Below, piece by piece: positions 1 through 8,850 of a stretch of 64,000 nucleotides of DNA; the stretch's first letter is position 1, and every line of letters begins with the position of its first letter. Origin of the DNA: Corynebacterium glucuronolyticum DSM 44120 (GTDB lineage: Bacteria; Actinomycetota; Actinomycetes; Mycobacteriales; Mycobacteriaceae); the NCBI RefSeq assembly GCF_030440595.1, contig NZ_CP047452.1:1550001-1614000 (forward strand), written 5' to 3'. Made by a program: the position numbers and the translations under genes. Below the pieces are notes generated by a model. That model made no database searches and was not told the origin of the DNA. It saw nothing but the letters and a program-made list of their open reading frames with translations.

Positions 1-475
1 TTAAGCACGAGAATATCCGCAGAGTCAGACACGCGCCCGCTGGTGGAAAAATCGAGTGGCGAGTTCTCCTGCTGATGTGTCATGGGGAGGTATTCCTTTC
101 TCATCGGATCGTGAAATCACGCGTACGCTACATGCACGAGTGCCGGCCCCACACCGCGTCGGTGGTGTATCACCTGCTCAGTGTAGACCAGACAGCGCTG
201 TTACCATCGCCGTCATCATCGCTGAAAAACACTCCGCCACCGACGAAAACGCACGAGGGATCTAAAAGGACGCAGGTGAAAATAGGGTAATCAGCAGGAA
301 CCGAGCAATCGTGCGTGCGTTACTTATTTTCACACAAGGCGCTGGCGATCCGAGTGCAAACGGGGCCATAACCTGCCGCTTCACCAGTGAAACCACAGTC
401 ATGGACTCACGTCGAATGAGCCCGGCGGGCACCGTTGCATCTCCCCCAGATAACCAAGGTTGTGTGAGGTTGATT
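1..475. other. Intergenic/edge region, no gene recognised
   Basis: I see no convincing gene between the window edge and the end of aroB. Frames here are short and show no family signature. In related actinobacteria pepQ and efp often follow aroB; neither is visible here. An interrupted inverted repeat CGTGA-AA-TCACG lies near 113-124. Confidence 0.5.
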
Positions 476-1561
476 TTATTCGGCGGCGAGGGCTTCGTAT
501 GCTGCGCGCAGCTCCGAAAAACTCGGGCCTTCAACGCGAGTCGTTTTTCCGACACCTTCGAGGCAAACAAACCGAAGCTTGCCCGCCCGCGCCTTCTTGT
601 CGTGTTTCATGGACTCGTAAACGAGGCCAAAGATACCTTGCTTATACGTCGTCGGAAGGCCGACAGAGTCGAGGATCTTGATATGCCGATCGACGAGATC
701 CTGCGTGATCAGGCCACGATTCTTTGCAAGCTGTGCGGCAAATACCATCCCCACAGCAACCGCATAGCCGTGCTTCCAAGTGTACTGCTCGTAATTCTCC
801 ACACCATGACCGAATGTGTGCCCGTAGTTAAGGATCTCGCGTAGACCGCTCTCCCGGAGATCCTGAGAGACAACATCGGCTTTAACTTGTATGGAGCGCG
901 TAATAACTGAGGTGAGGTCCGCCGCCTTCTCCTGGAAGCACGCCGGATTCTTCTCTACAATCTCGAGGATCGCGGGATCTTTGATGAAACCACACTTGAT
1001 GATTTCGGCTGCCCCGGAAATGAGGTCTTCCTCCGGAAGTGTGGAAAGAAAGTCGAGGTCAACAAAAACGGCGTTGGGCTCGTAAAACGATCCGACAAGG
1101 TTCTTGCCGTAGGAGGAATTGATACCGGTTTTTCCGCCTACAGCAGCATCAACCATGCCAAGCAAGGACGTAGGAATGTTGACAAGTGGGACACCGCGCA
1201 TCCACGTGGCAGCGAGGAAACCTGCCAGATCTGTCGCTGCACCTCCACCGAGCCCGACAACGACGTCGGAACGGCAAATATTATTCTCCCCACACAGGTC
1301 CCAGAGTTTTTCTAGTACGGCAGAAGTTTTGCCAGCCTCAGCATCGGGGATTTCAGCCAGGGTCACTACGAGCCCAGAAAGGGACAATTCACTTTCCAGC
1401 TGTGAAGCAGCGTGAGCCAATGTTGGCTGGTGAACGAGGACAACGTGACGAGCCTTCTCCAAACCTGCGATAAAGGCTACAACTTCTTTCTTCAGGTCGT
1501 TCCCAATCGTGACAGTGTACTGCCTTTGAGCATTGACAACGATGCTCTGCCTGTCTGGCAT
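476..1561 (-). CDS. aroB: 3-dehydroquinate synthase
   Basis: Converts DAHP to 3-dehydroquinate, the second step of the shikimate pathway, in the cytosol with NAD+ and a divalent metal. The 361-residue product has the usual family length. It shows the NAD-binding GGGAATD stretch (about 105-111), VGGKTGIN (141-148) and the metal-binding GHTFGHG (247-253). The start is supported by GGAGGT about six bases upstream of ATG. It is the last visible gene of the minus-strand aro group but sits 500 bp below aroK, so it may have its own promoter in the AT-rich spacer. Family assignment is secure. Confidence 0.97.
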   Translation of the reverse strand: MPDRQSIVVNAQRQYTVTIGNDLKKEVVAFIAGLEKARHVVLVHQPTLAHAASQLESELSLSGLVVTLAEIPDAEAGKTSAVLEKLWDLCGENNICRSDVVVGLGGGAATDLAGFLAATWMRGVPLVNIPTSLLGMVDAAVGGKTGINSSYGKNLVGSFYEPNAVFVDLDFLSTLPEEDLISGAAEIIKCGFIKDPAILEIVEKNPACFQEKAADLTSVITRSIQVKADVVSQDLRESGLREILNYGHTFGHGVENYEQYTWKHGYAVAVGMVFAAQLAKNRGLITQDLVDRHIKILDSVGLPTTYKQGIFGLVYESMKHDKKARAGKLRFVCLEGVGKTTRVEGPSFSELRAAYEALAAE

Positions 1562-2060
1562 TCTCTACCTCCATCGGCCCGTAGCGACCCTACATCTATT
1601 TGCTAAAATTTTAGAGAAAATCACGCGAAGTTACGTAACATAGCGGTTTCTTCTTTGCTAATTTTGCCACATGCTGAACAAATTTAGCTCAATTCTTCAG
1701 AACCAACGGCTCTGACCTGCACTTTTCCAACGAACGCCTACCCCCGAAATCTGCACAATTAGCGCAATCTTCAAGAGTTATGAGCCGTACACTTCCCCCA
1801 CGATGAGCACGTCGGCCAATAATTCCGACAATACTTACCGACTCTCCCCCACTTACAACTCATTAGCACCGAAGCTTAACCACGGTTCCACTGACGTTCC
1901 CGGGGTAAATTCAGGACCACGGTCACCACTTATCGGCCGGTTGTGGCTCGTCCTCCGTTCGGCTTCGCAGGAACGAACAGCGATTCCTCTAACGCTTTAG
2001 CTCACATGCTGCGTCCCTCCAGTCGCACCGAAGGAACGCGGGTGTTTATAGCGATAGCGA
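1562..2060. other. Intergenic region aroK-aroB
   Basis: No gene is recognisable. An AT-rich segment just upstream of aroB contains the perfect 12-bp palindrome CTAAAATTTTAG at 1603-1614, a plausible promoter or operator zone for aroB. The rest shows nothing I can name. Confidence 0.4.
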
Positions 2061-2567
2061 CTACCCCCAAATGATCTCGAGGATCTCCCCTACAATGGCG
2101 GTCGGTCGCTTGTCGTCGGTACGGACACGGTACATTGACACGTCGCGGTACCAGTCCCGCCGTGTTGCGAGAAGCTTTGCGTAGTGCTCCTTCGGATTTT
2201 CAGCTTCCAACACCGGGCGCGTTCCCTCTGCGCTGGTGCGAGCGAAGCCAGCCTCGTCTGAGACATCAAGCCACACCACAGTGTGACCGGCAAATAAATC
2301 TCGAGTCGCTTGCGTAGTTACTGCCCCGCCACCCACGCTGACGATTCCGTGGTTGGAAAGAGCCAGAGAAATGGCTTCACGTTCGACATCTCGGAATGTA
2401 GCTTCACCAAGTTCGGAGAACACGTCTCCGCACGCCTTCCCGTATTCCTTCTCGATGAGCTGATCAGTGTCAATGAACGGAATGTTGAGGGTGCTTGCTA
2501 GTCGATGCCCGATGGTGGTCTTCCCAGCTCCGGGCGGTCCGACGAGAACAACGCGCGGCTTACTCAT
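2061..2567 (-). CDS. aroK: Shikimate kinase
   Basis: Phosphorylates shikimate at the 3-hydroxyl using ATP. The 168-residue product is a typical small NMP-kinase fold: Walker [10 protein letters not shown] (10-18), shikimate-binding DTD (33-35) and the GGG loop (79-81). I chose the ATG at 2567, which overlaps the aroC stop (ATGAGTAA arrangement) and is preceded by a G-rich Shine-Dalgarno about 12 bases away. An alternative ATG nine bases upstream has its G-run too close. Overlap with aroC indicates translational coupling. Confidence 0.95.
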   Translation of the reverse strand: MSKPRVVLVGPPGAGKTTIGHRLASTLNIPFIDTDQLIEKEYGKACGDVFSELGEATFRDVEREAISLALSNHGIVSVGGGAVTTQATRDLFAGHTVVWLDVSDEAGFARTSAEGTRPVLEAENPKEHYAKLLATRRDWYRDVSMYRVRTDDKRPTAIVGEILEIIWG

Positions 2568-3780
2568 GCGCACCATTCCCCCACGTCAACAGCTCGTTGA
2601 CGTACGCGCGGTAGTCAGAAACCCGCTTCGTGATCTCACCCACCGTGTCTCCACCGAACATGTCTAGGACTGCCCGAGCAAGTACAAGTGCCACCTCAGA
2701 TTCAGCTACGACGGCTGCAGCGGGAACAGCGCATACGTCGGAGCGCTGATGAATTGCAGTAGCCGGTTCGCCCGTCGACATGTCCACCGTACGTAGCGCT
2801 CGTGGAACGGTCGAAATTGGCTTCATTGCGGCTCGGACGACGAGTGGTTGGCCGTTGGTCATTCCGCCTTCGAGTCCACCAGCTCGGTTGCTGGCGCGAG
2901 TAGGCACGCCGTCGTCAGTAACAATCTCATCGTGAGCGGCGCTTCCGGGCCGGTTGGCTTCTTCGAATCCATCACCAATTTCCACGCCCTTGATGGCCTG
3001 AATGCTCATGACGGCCTGGGCCAGTTGGCCATCCAGCCTGCTTCCAGCCGTCACGTGTGATCCCAATCCAATCGGCAGCCCATGCGCTACCACTTCAACC
3101 ACACCGCCGAGAGTGTCGCCTTGTTTCTTCGCTTCGTCGATGCGAGCGACCATAGCTGCAGTCGCTTCCTCGCTCATTGCGCGGACCGGGGAAGCATCAA
3201 TGCGTTCTTCGTCCCCCGGCTGGGGGACACTCGTGTCTTTCGGTTGACTCCCACCGATCGATACGACGTGGGACAGGATGGTGATCCCCGCGACTTGTGC
3301 CAGCAGCTGTTTGGCCACTTCCCCACATGCCACCCGTGCTGCGGTTTCTCTCGCAGAGGAACGCTCCAAGATGTCACGCGCGTCCTCTGCACCGTATTTG
3401 ATCATGCCCGCGAAGTCCGCATGACCCGGCCGTGGCCGAGTCAGCGTTGCTCCCCTGCCTGAATGCAGCGCCTTATCTACCTCGGGATCATTCTCGTCAA
3501 CGGGGTCGGCGCTCATAATCGTCGTCCACTTCGGCCACTCTGTATTTCCGATGACAATGGAAATCGGGCTTCCGAGAGTATATCCATAGCGAAAACCCCC
3601 CAGGAAAGTGACCTCATCGGCCTCGAACTTCATCCGGGCGCCACGCCCGTATCCGAGCCGACGTCGTGCGAGGGCACGCTGCACATCGCGGGTGCTCATT
3701 TCGATCCCGCGGGGCATCCCCTCAATCAGGGCTACTAGCGCCTGTCCGTGTGATTCTCCTGAAGTAGACCATCGAAGCAT
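2560..3780 (-). CDS. aroC: Chorismate synthase
   Basis: Last common step of aromatic biosynthesis: EPSP to chorismate, requiring reduced FMN. The 406-residue product begins with the family hallmark [13 protein letters not shown] and carries the conserved [18 protein letters not shown] region and the [11 protein letters not shown] segment. The reading frame is open a further 74 codons upstream, but that part encodes a low-complexity [13 protein letters not shown] repeat and precedes the universal N-terminus, so I take ATG 3780. A near-perfect 19-bp palindrome lies 12 bases upstream of this start and may be an operator. It overlaps aroK at its 3' end. Confidence 0.96.
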   Translation of the reverse strand: MLRWSTSGESHGQALVALIEGMPRGIEMSTRDVQRALARRRLGYGRGARMKFEADEVTFLGGFRYGYTLGSPISIVIGNTEWPKWTTIMSADPVDENDPEVDKALHSGRGATLTRPRPGHADFAGMIKYGAEDARDILERSSARETAARVACGEVAKQLLAQVAGITILSHVVSIGGSQPKDTSVPQPGDEERIDASPVRAMSEEATAAMVARIDEAKKQGDTLGGVVEVVAHGLPIGLGSHVTAGSRLDGQLAQAVMSIQAIKGVEIGDGFEEANRPGSAAHDEIVTDDGVPTRASNRAGGLEGGMTNGQPLVVRAAMKPISTVPRALRTVDMSTGEPATAIHQRSDVCAVPAAAVVAESEVALVLARAVLDMFGGDTVGEITKRVSDYRAYVNELLTWGNGAHE

Positions 3781-3791
3781 AGAGCATATTC

Positions 3792-3810
3792 TTTCACGAA
3801 TATCGTGAAA
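3792..3810. promoter_or_regulatory. Perfect inverted repeat upstream of aroC
   Basis: TTTCACGA-ATA-TCGTGAAA, two perfect 8-bp arms around 3 bases, ending 12 bp upstream of the aroC ATG. Size and position fit a repressor operator. The arms resemble the TTTCACGTGAAA core of parS, but the 3-bp spacer breaks that match. The cognate regulator is unknown. Confidence 0.5.
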
Positions 3811-3826
3811 AACAATTTCCTCCCCG

Positions 3827-3880
3827 CTCTGTGCACGTTCTTCCCCACTCTGTGCACCTTCTTCCCAACTCTGCGCACGG
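3827..3880. repeat. 21-bp tandem direct repeat upstream of aroC
   Basis: Two full units of about 21 bp (3827-3847 and 3848-3868, core CTCTGTGCAC plus TTCTTCCC) and a partial third. The array is intergenic if the canonical aroC start is used. Confidence 0.6.
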
Positions 3881-4011
3881 CTCTGTTCGCCCGGAAACGT
3901 CACCCACGCACATCCGCACTGCGTGCCTACAGCCAACCTCCACGCACACCTGTCAGCCCGCACCACTAGCTCACCTTCGGGAAACCAAAGCCAGTCCCCC
4001 ATGCTTTCACG

Positions 4012-4515
4012 CTAAAACCCTGCACAAAGTGAACGAGCGTAGTAGCACAGGACAACCGCGAGGATCATTGCAGGCCCGTGGGCTACCGGGTGTGTGGGGC
4101 GAGCGGAAAGGAGTGTGATTACAGACGCACCGGCGACAGCGGCGAAGAGATACGGAAAACCGACAATGATCCCGAGGGGAAACGCGACCTTGATGTCTCC
4201 TCCGCCGACACCGCCCGTTAGAAGACCAACAGCGAGGTAGAGCGCCACCCAGACCACTCCAGCTAACAGCCGTTCCTGAGCATGCGCCCCGTCAAGGACC
4301 ACGCATGCAGTAGGAGCGACAAGCCAGGCTGGGACTGTCAGCCAATTGGGCAACCGCCGAAAGCACACATCCCATCCGACAAGCAGGCACATCCAGACAA
4401 AGGTAAGGATCAGAACAGCTGTCCCCACCCACTCATCAACACCCTTCGCAATAACACCGACGAGCAGGTGCGTGGCTGGTAGCTGTTGTTCTGCCTGAGC
4501 GATGTCCCCCCACAT
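4012..4515 (-). CDS. Prepilin peptidase, A24 family membrane protease
   Basis: Integral-membrane aspartic protease of the type IV leader peptidase group. Both catalytic-Asp motifs are visible: GWDVCFRRLPNWL (Asp in a loop after a hydrophobic helix) and GGGDIK. The product has several hydrophobic segments and lacks the N-terminal methylase domain of the long form, as is usual in actinobacteria. ATG 4515 gives 167 residues; a GTG at 4578 would add 21 polar residues, so the start is uncertain. It lies between aroE and aroC, a position also seen in relatives. No pilin or pilus-assembly genes are in the window, so its substrate is unknown. Confidence 0.85.
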   Translation of the reverse strand: MWGDIAQAEQQLPATHLLVGVIAKGVDEWVGTAVLILTFVWMCLLVGWDVCFRRLPNWLTVPAWLVAPTACVVLDGAHAQERLLAGVVWVALYLAVGLLTGGVGGGDIKVAFPLGIIVGFPYLFAAVAGASVITLLSARPTHPVAHGPAMILAVVLCYYARSLCAGF

Positions 4516-4584
4516 GAGCCCCAGTGTACGAACATAGTGGTTGCGCTTCCGACTTGCCCCGCACAACCGGTTTCGCACGCCCTT

Positions 4585-4596
4585 GCTTGTCGACGC
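4585..4596 (-). repeat. Dispersed 12-bp word GCGTCGACAAGC, copy 1
   Basis: Exact 12-mer on the minus strand in the gap between aroE and the prepilin peptidase. One of ten copies in the window sharing CGTCGACAAGC; function unknown. Confidence 0.7.
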
Positions 4597-4667
4597 ACAT
4601 GGTTACTCGTCCACCAGGCACACCGTTACCTCGAGTACGCTTCATCTTTCGTATCAATGTCGGGGTT

Positions 4668-5483
4668 TCACTCGGCGAGATATTCATCCAAAGCATTCCG
4701 CATTGCGTCGCGAGGAGCCCGCAACCCGGTGTACTGCTCGAACTGGGAGAAGGACTGGTAGGAGAGCATGACGTTGCCTTCGACCGCGCTGCACCCTTTC
4801 TTTCGCGCGGCGGTTGCCAACGGAGTCGGGCGAGGATCGTAAATGACATCTAAGACCGGACATTGGGCAATGTCCTCTTCTTTTCCTGTTAAAACCACAG
4901 ATGGAACTGTTGATATCACAACTGCGGCATCTGAAGTCAGTGAAGCTAGGTCGACGGAGTAATCGACGTAGTGGAAGTCCGCATCACCGACGATGGGGCG
5001 CAGTTCATCAGATTTGTCGGTCCTATTAACTACGGTGACACCCGACGCACCAAGATATCCAAGAGCCCACAATGCTGGCCGCGATGTGCCACCTCCGCCA
5101 ATGACAACAGCGTCACGCCCACGCACAGTGCCAGCCACACCCAGCTCTTCAAGCGCACCGAGGATTCCTTCACAATCGGTATTGTCTGCAAACCACGTCC
5201 CATCCTCGTTATGCACAAGAGTGTTGGCGGAACCAATTGTGGCTCCCCGATCGGAAACTTCATCTGCGACATCCAGTGCCGCAAATTTACATGGCATCGT
5301 GACGCTCACTCCCCGCACCGATGAGTCAAGGTGAGAGATAAAGTCTGCCACCTCCTCGGCCACACATTCGTGACGGAGAAATGTCCATTCGGCGGCAATT
5401 CCGTACGCCTCGTAGCCGGCCGTGTGCAGTACCGGAGACAGTGAGTGGGCGATGGGTGAGCCGATTACATAGCAGGTGTTCAT
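4668..5483 (-). CDS. aroE: Shikimate dehydrogenase
   Basis: NADP(H)-dependent reduction of 3-dehydroshikimate to shikimate. The 271-residue product shows the substrate SLS motif (14-16), VTMPCK with catalytic Lys66 (family consensus VTxPxK), catalytic Asp in DNTD (about 100-103), and the Rossmann glycine motif GGGGTS. ATG 5483 is preceded by GGAG with good spacing; the frame is open upstream but that sequence is not conserved-looking. The neighbours are mltG upstream and the prepilin peptidase downstream, the standard actinobacterial order. Confidence 0.95.
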   Translation of the reverse strand: MNTCYVIGSPIAHSLSPVLHTAGYEAYGIAAEWTFLRHECVAEEVADFISHLDSSVRGVSVTMPCKFAALDVADEVSDRGATIGSANTLVHNEDGTWFADNTDCEGILGALEELGVAGTVRGRDAVVIGGGGTSRPALWALGYLGASGVTVVNRTDKSDELRPIVGDADFHYVDYSVDLASLTSDAAVVISTVPSVVLTGKEEDIAQCPVLDVIYDPRPTPLATAARKKGCSAVEGNVMLSYQSFSQFEQYTGLRAPRDAMRNALDEYLAE

Positions 5484-6239
5484 AGATTCTCCACTGATAA
5501 GTTGTGCACTGCGCACGCGCAATGCTCGATTTTTACGCTGACCACACGCATGCTGCCGTTCCACACACTCCAAACACAGCTCCCGCAGGTCGGTGCCCTC
5601 ATTAGGTTTACCTCGACAAACATGTCAGTGACAAACGAGAACGAAACCTAACGTGCACACCAACCCACGATCCAGACACCAGGATGATTGGCGAGCGATT
5701 AATAAAGGGCGCGTGCGTGGCCAATGAGCCGTGTGCGAGAGCACTGTTAGGAGCAAATGTACCAGGAGAGAAAGAAGGGCCGCATCCGTATTCCTGCATA
5801 CTGTCGGGAGAAACTCGGCTGCCAACTGGTACTCAGCGTGTTCGGCGAAGCGATTCGCGCTTTGGCCAAACCGGGAGCCTGCGGGAGCCTTCCACGCTGT
5901 CGCCCGGAGGAGAGAGAACATACGTGGAATCTCAGCACACAGCGATGCCGTTCAAGCTGGGATGCCGTACAAGCTGGGTAGAAAAGATGAAAAGCACATC
6001 GACGTGTCCGCGCTCGTGCTCCCGCACTCGTCCATGTTCACGATGATCGGCAGGGTGCGGCCTACGTCATCTGAGCGCAAACGCAAACCGCATTCTCCTG
6101 AATATCACACGACGTTGGTAGCGAGAAATGGGGAGACAGAACAATCCGGCGGTTAAACGTGACCAGTAAATAGGGAAATAAAGGGAAGGGAGCGCCCATA
6201 GGGCGCTCCCTTATCCACTAAAAGGCCTCTGATCCTCCG
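5484..6239. other. Long intergenic region mltG-aroE
   Basis: About 750 bp without a recognisable gene. It holds the mltG terminator at 6189-6211. Sequences near 5603 and 5647 contain AGGTTTACC and ACCTAACG, which look like isolated halves of iron-regulator boxes but do not form a full site. Confidence 0.4.
6189..6211 (-). terminator. Terminator downstream of mltG
   Basis: Perfect 10-bp stem GGGAGCGCCC with a 3-base ATA loop, followed on the minus strand by a T-rich stretch. Confidence 0.8.
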
Positions 6240-7469
6240 CTAGCGGTTGGAATCCAAGACTCCTGAATCTGCAGCTTTTTGTGTATCGGCCATGTGCTGC
6301 TCGAACGTGTCGTTAAAGACAGTCGTTCCGTCCCTGTCAATGGTGACAAAGAATAGCCAATTGCCGGGTGCCGGATTCTCCATGGCAGTCACTGCTTCGA
6401 TAGACGGCGAGGCGATCGGTGTGGCCGGAAGACCGTCCTTTGCGTAGGTGTTCCAGGGAGTGACGCGGGCGCGATCCTCGTCCGTCGTTGCAACTTCCTG
6501 CTCGTCCAGGCCGTAGTTGACAGTGGAATCAAACTCCAAACGCATCGGCTTTGCCAAGCGATTCAAGATGACGCGCGCCACCTTATCGAACTCGCCAGCG
6601 GGAGCCTCCCGCTCGACCAGCGATGCTGCCGTAAGCAGCTCGTAGGGACTCAAACCGATTGCTCCGGCACGCTCGACGATTCCAGTTTCTGTGAAGCTCT
6701 GAGCGGAGGTTGTGACCAGTTGTGTGAGAATCTCCTCTGCGCTCGCCTCGGGGTCAATAACGTATTCACCAGGTTCAATCAACCCTTCGAGGCGCTTCGG
6801 GTCACCTGTAGCCTCCTGCACATGTCCCATTGCCCATGACGGCACGCCAAGCGAGGTTGGGTCTGCGTTTGCGCCTGCAGACTGCAGTTCCTCTGGGCTC
6901 AAGCAGGAATCACCCACGCTGCAGGAAATAGCAGAGATGAGTGAGTAAATACCGAACCGAGTGTCCCCACCAACTACCTTGGAATCCATGAGGGTTGCGC
7001 CGGTAGGAACCTTCAGCAGATCAATCGCGTTTTCTGGATTAACAAACGCGTTGACAGCCGCCTCGGCACTCATCTTCTTCTGCAACTTGTAAAATCCGGG
7101 TTTTACATCCGCTGCTTTTGTATTCGTTGCCGCTGCTGATTGGAAAGCCTCGTTGCTCGAAACAACTCCCGTCTCCACCAGCGTCGGTCCCAGTTCTGAA
7201 AGCGTTGACCCTGGCTTGATTTCTGCTAGCACAATTTGTCCGTTACCATCTCCGCGAAAATCCCCACCACTTTGGGCCTTGACTCCGATGAAAGCAATTG
7301 CAGCGATGAGTGTGAGGATCAGGCCGATAAGCACGCCGATCCGCCGGCCACGTCCATCTCCAGTACCACTGCTGCCGGCATGCGAGCCATGCGCACCGCA
7401 GTAACCATTGCGAAACGCCGAGTCTGACGTTGGTTCTGAGCCTCCGAGAGCTGGTGATCTACGTGCCAT
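6240..7469 (-). CDS. mltG: Endolytic murein transglycosylase
   Basis: YceG/MltG-family lytic transglycosylase that cuts nascent glycan strands at the membrane. The 409-residue product has a polar Gly/Ser-rich N-terminus, one transmembrane helix (about 44-63) and an extracytoplasmic catalytic domain. The catalytic Glu lies in ASLVEREAP, followed by the typical VARVILNRL and FDSTVNYGL elements. The ATG at 7469 has no good Shine-Dalgarno, but TAGGAT lies about 17 bases upstream, so a short-leader or leaderless mRNA is possible. In relatives mltG directly follows ruvX; here a 620-bp gap separates them. Confidence 0.93.
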   Translation of the reverse strand: MARRSPALGGSEPTSDSAFRNGYCGAHGSHAGSSGTGDGRGRRIGVLIGLILTLIAAIAFIGVKAQSGGDFRGDGNGQIVLAEIKPGSTLSELGPTLVETGVVSSNEAFQSAAATNTKAADVKPGFYKLQKKMSAEAAVNAFVNPENAIDLLKVPTGATLMDSKVVGGDTRFGIYSLISAISCSVGDSCLSPEELQSAGANADPTSLGVPSWAMGHVQEATGDPKRLEGLIEPGEYVIDPEASAEEILTQLVTTSAQSFTETGIVERAGAIGLSPYELLTAASLVEREAPAGEFDKVARVILNRLAKPMRLEFDSTVNYGLDEQEVATTDEDRARVTPWNTYAKDGLPATPIASPSIEAVTAMENPAPGNWLFFVTIDRDGTTVFNDTFEQHMADTQKAADSGVLDSNR

Positions 7470-7614
7470 AATCAGAAATTTTATCCTATTGTTACCAAAC
7501 CGTGTGCAACGACCCGGCAATATCGGTTAGGAATTAATAAAAAATTTACCTCTCACCACTTTCCTTGCGCACAGACGGTGACTATTCGAAGACACCGAAG
7601 CGACCAGCTACCTG

Positions 7615-7626
7615 GCGTCGACAAGC
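7615..7626 (+). repeat. Dispersed 12-bp word GCGTCGACAAGC, copy 2
   Basis: Exact 12-mer on the plus strand in the ruvX-mltG gap. Confidence 0.7.
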
Positions 7627-7905
7627 CACATGAACCTTCGACCTCTCATCGTTGCCGTGGAGAGGTTGCTGCAATGGGGACTGTATTGCACCAGAATCCT
7701 CAGCTGGAGTGGTGAACCTCGAGGCGGAAAAGAAAGAGCTACCTCGAACCAATCGCCAGCTAGGCCCACACACCGGCGAGAGGTAACCACCAACCGGGAA
7801 AGCCTACCGGCTGCGAGATGTCAGGACAGAAGCATTCGGGACTCTATGTCCCTCCCCTGCATTGCGAGCTGTGCATTACCGAACCGGCAGATGCAGAAAG
7901 CAGTG

Positions 7906-7953
7906 CCCGTGCCCAAAACACCCGCACCCAAAAAACGCCCGCGCCCAAAAAGA
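7906..7953. repeat. Degenerate short tandem repeat
   Basis: Three imperfect units of the form CCCGYGCCCAAAA with 15-17 bp spacing, intergenic. Confidence 0.5.
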
Positions 7954-8088
7954 GCACAGGAACGCGACAGAAGTATCGATCCGTGGGGTGTTCGCAGCGA
8001 GGACAGTCATGTAGGTACGAGGACTACCACTAGGACCACGACAAAATGCGTAGACGATAACTGCGGTAAAGCGGGGGCAGAGACCCGT

Positions 8089-8847
8089 TCACACCCCGTT
8101 GGCATCCGCCTCGCCGTCTTCGTCCTGTGTCTTGTCTTGCGAGGTAGCTAAATAACTCCGCCGAGCATCGAGCCAGGTCTGCAAAATCTCCACAGCGGCC
8201 GCCTGGTCGACCACCTTACGCCCCGCGCGTTCCGTCAGGCCAGAGGCATGAAGAGCCTGCGTGGCGATGACGGTGGTCAGGCGCTCATCAGCGAACCGAA
8301 CCGGAATTGCTTGCCCGGCCCCAGCCAGAACGCGTTCCAGGCGCTGACCGATATCGCGAGCATGGACAACTGATGCCGAACCGTTGCCCTTCAGGTCCCG
8401 TGGCAATCCGATGATGACCTCGACAGGTTCGTATTCGCGCACGATCTGCATAATTCGACGAATATCCTCGCCGTCTGGAATTTCGCTCCCGACGCGCTTA
8501 TGAGATCTGGGAACAGTCTCCACGGGCATGGCCATTCGGGCATCGCGATCGGATGAAGCGATGCCGATTCGGACAGTCCCCACATCTAGCGCTAGTCGGC
8601 GACCATCCCCAGGATCGTCGACCCCCGCTACGGAAGGTTCGATATCCTCAAGCCCCATCAAGCGCAAGGCTTCGACACCGAGACGGGGGTCAATTCCCTT
8701 TTCAGGGGCACGTGACTCCCCTTGCCTACTGGGCCGGTTGCCTCTATGACCACCGGTTGCCCGATGCCACTGGCGGTTACCGCGTCCGCCCCTTCGCTGC
8801 TGCGAGGAGCGTCCACCGCCATTGCCCGTGCGCCTGTTCTTCCCCAT
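8089..8847 (-). CDS. ruvX: Putative pre-16S rRNA nuclease (YqgF/RuvX) with basic N-terminal extension
   Basis: RNase H-fold nuclease implicated in maturation of the 16S rRNA 5' end. The core begins at [16 protein letters not shown] (catalytic Asp) near residue 82 and contains the RFADERLTT motif, as in the family. The ATG at 8847 lies just after the alaS stop and yields 252 residues, far longer than the usual 140-190. The extra N-terminus (about 1-55) is rich in Gly, Arg and Gln. An internal ATG at 8658 would give a normal 189-residue protein but has no visible Shine-Dalgarno. I report the long form with an uncertain start. Confidence 0.88.
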   Translation of the reverse strand: MGKNRRTGNGGGRSSQQRRGGRGNRQWHRATGGHRGNRPSRQGESRAPEKGIDPRLGVEALRLMGLEDIEPSVAGVDDPGDGRRLALDVGTVRIGIASSDRDARMAMPVETVPRSHKRVGSEIPDGEDIRRIMQIVREYEPVEVIIGLPRDLKGNGSASVVHARDIGQRLERVLAGAGQAIPVRFADERLTTVIATQALHASGLTERAGRKVVDQAAAVEILQTWLDARRSYLATSQDKTQDEDGEADANGV

Positions 8848-8850
8848 CAG

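Larger units (their letters stand above)
7470..8088. other. Long intergenic region ruvX-mltG
   Basis: No gene recognised. It contains one copy of the dispersed GCGTCGACAAGC word (7615-7626) and a degenerate CCCGYGCCCAAAA tandem repeat (7906-7953). The frames that cross it have no family features. Confidence 0.4.

Noticed and set aside
3792..3810. Interpretation of the palindrome as a parS site
   Set aside because: parS is TGTTTCACGTGAAACA; here the arms are separated by three extra bases and outer bases differ, and no parAB genes are near.
3781..4002. N-terminal extension of aroC by 74 codons
   Set aside because: It precedes the universal chorismate synthase N-terminus and consists of repeat-derived residues; the palindrome and repeats there look regulatory.
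5603..5655. DtxR box in the mltG-aroE gap
   Set aside because: Only separate half-site-like words (AGGTTTACC, ACCTAACG) are present, without proper dyad spacing.
7630..8151. A 173-codon frame in the ruvX-mltG gap
   Set aside because: It runs through a low-complexity repeat and into antisense of ruvX, with no motif; treated as non-coding.
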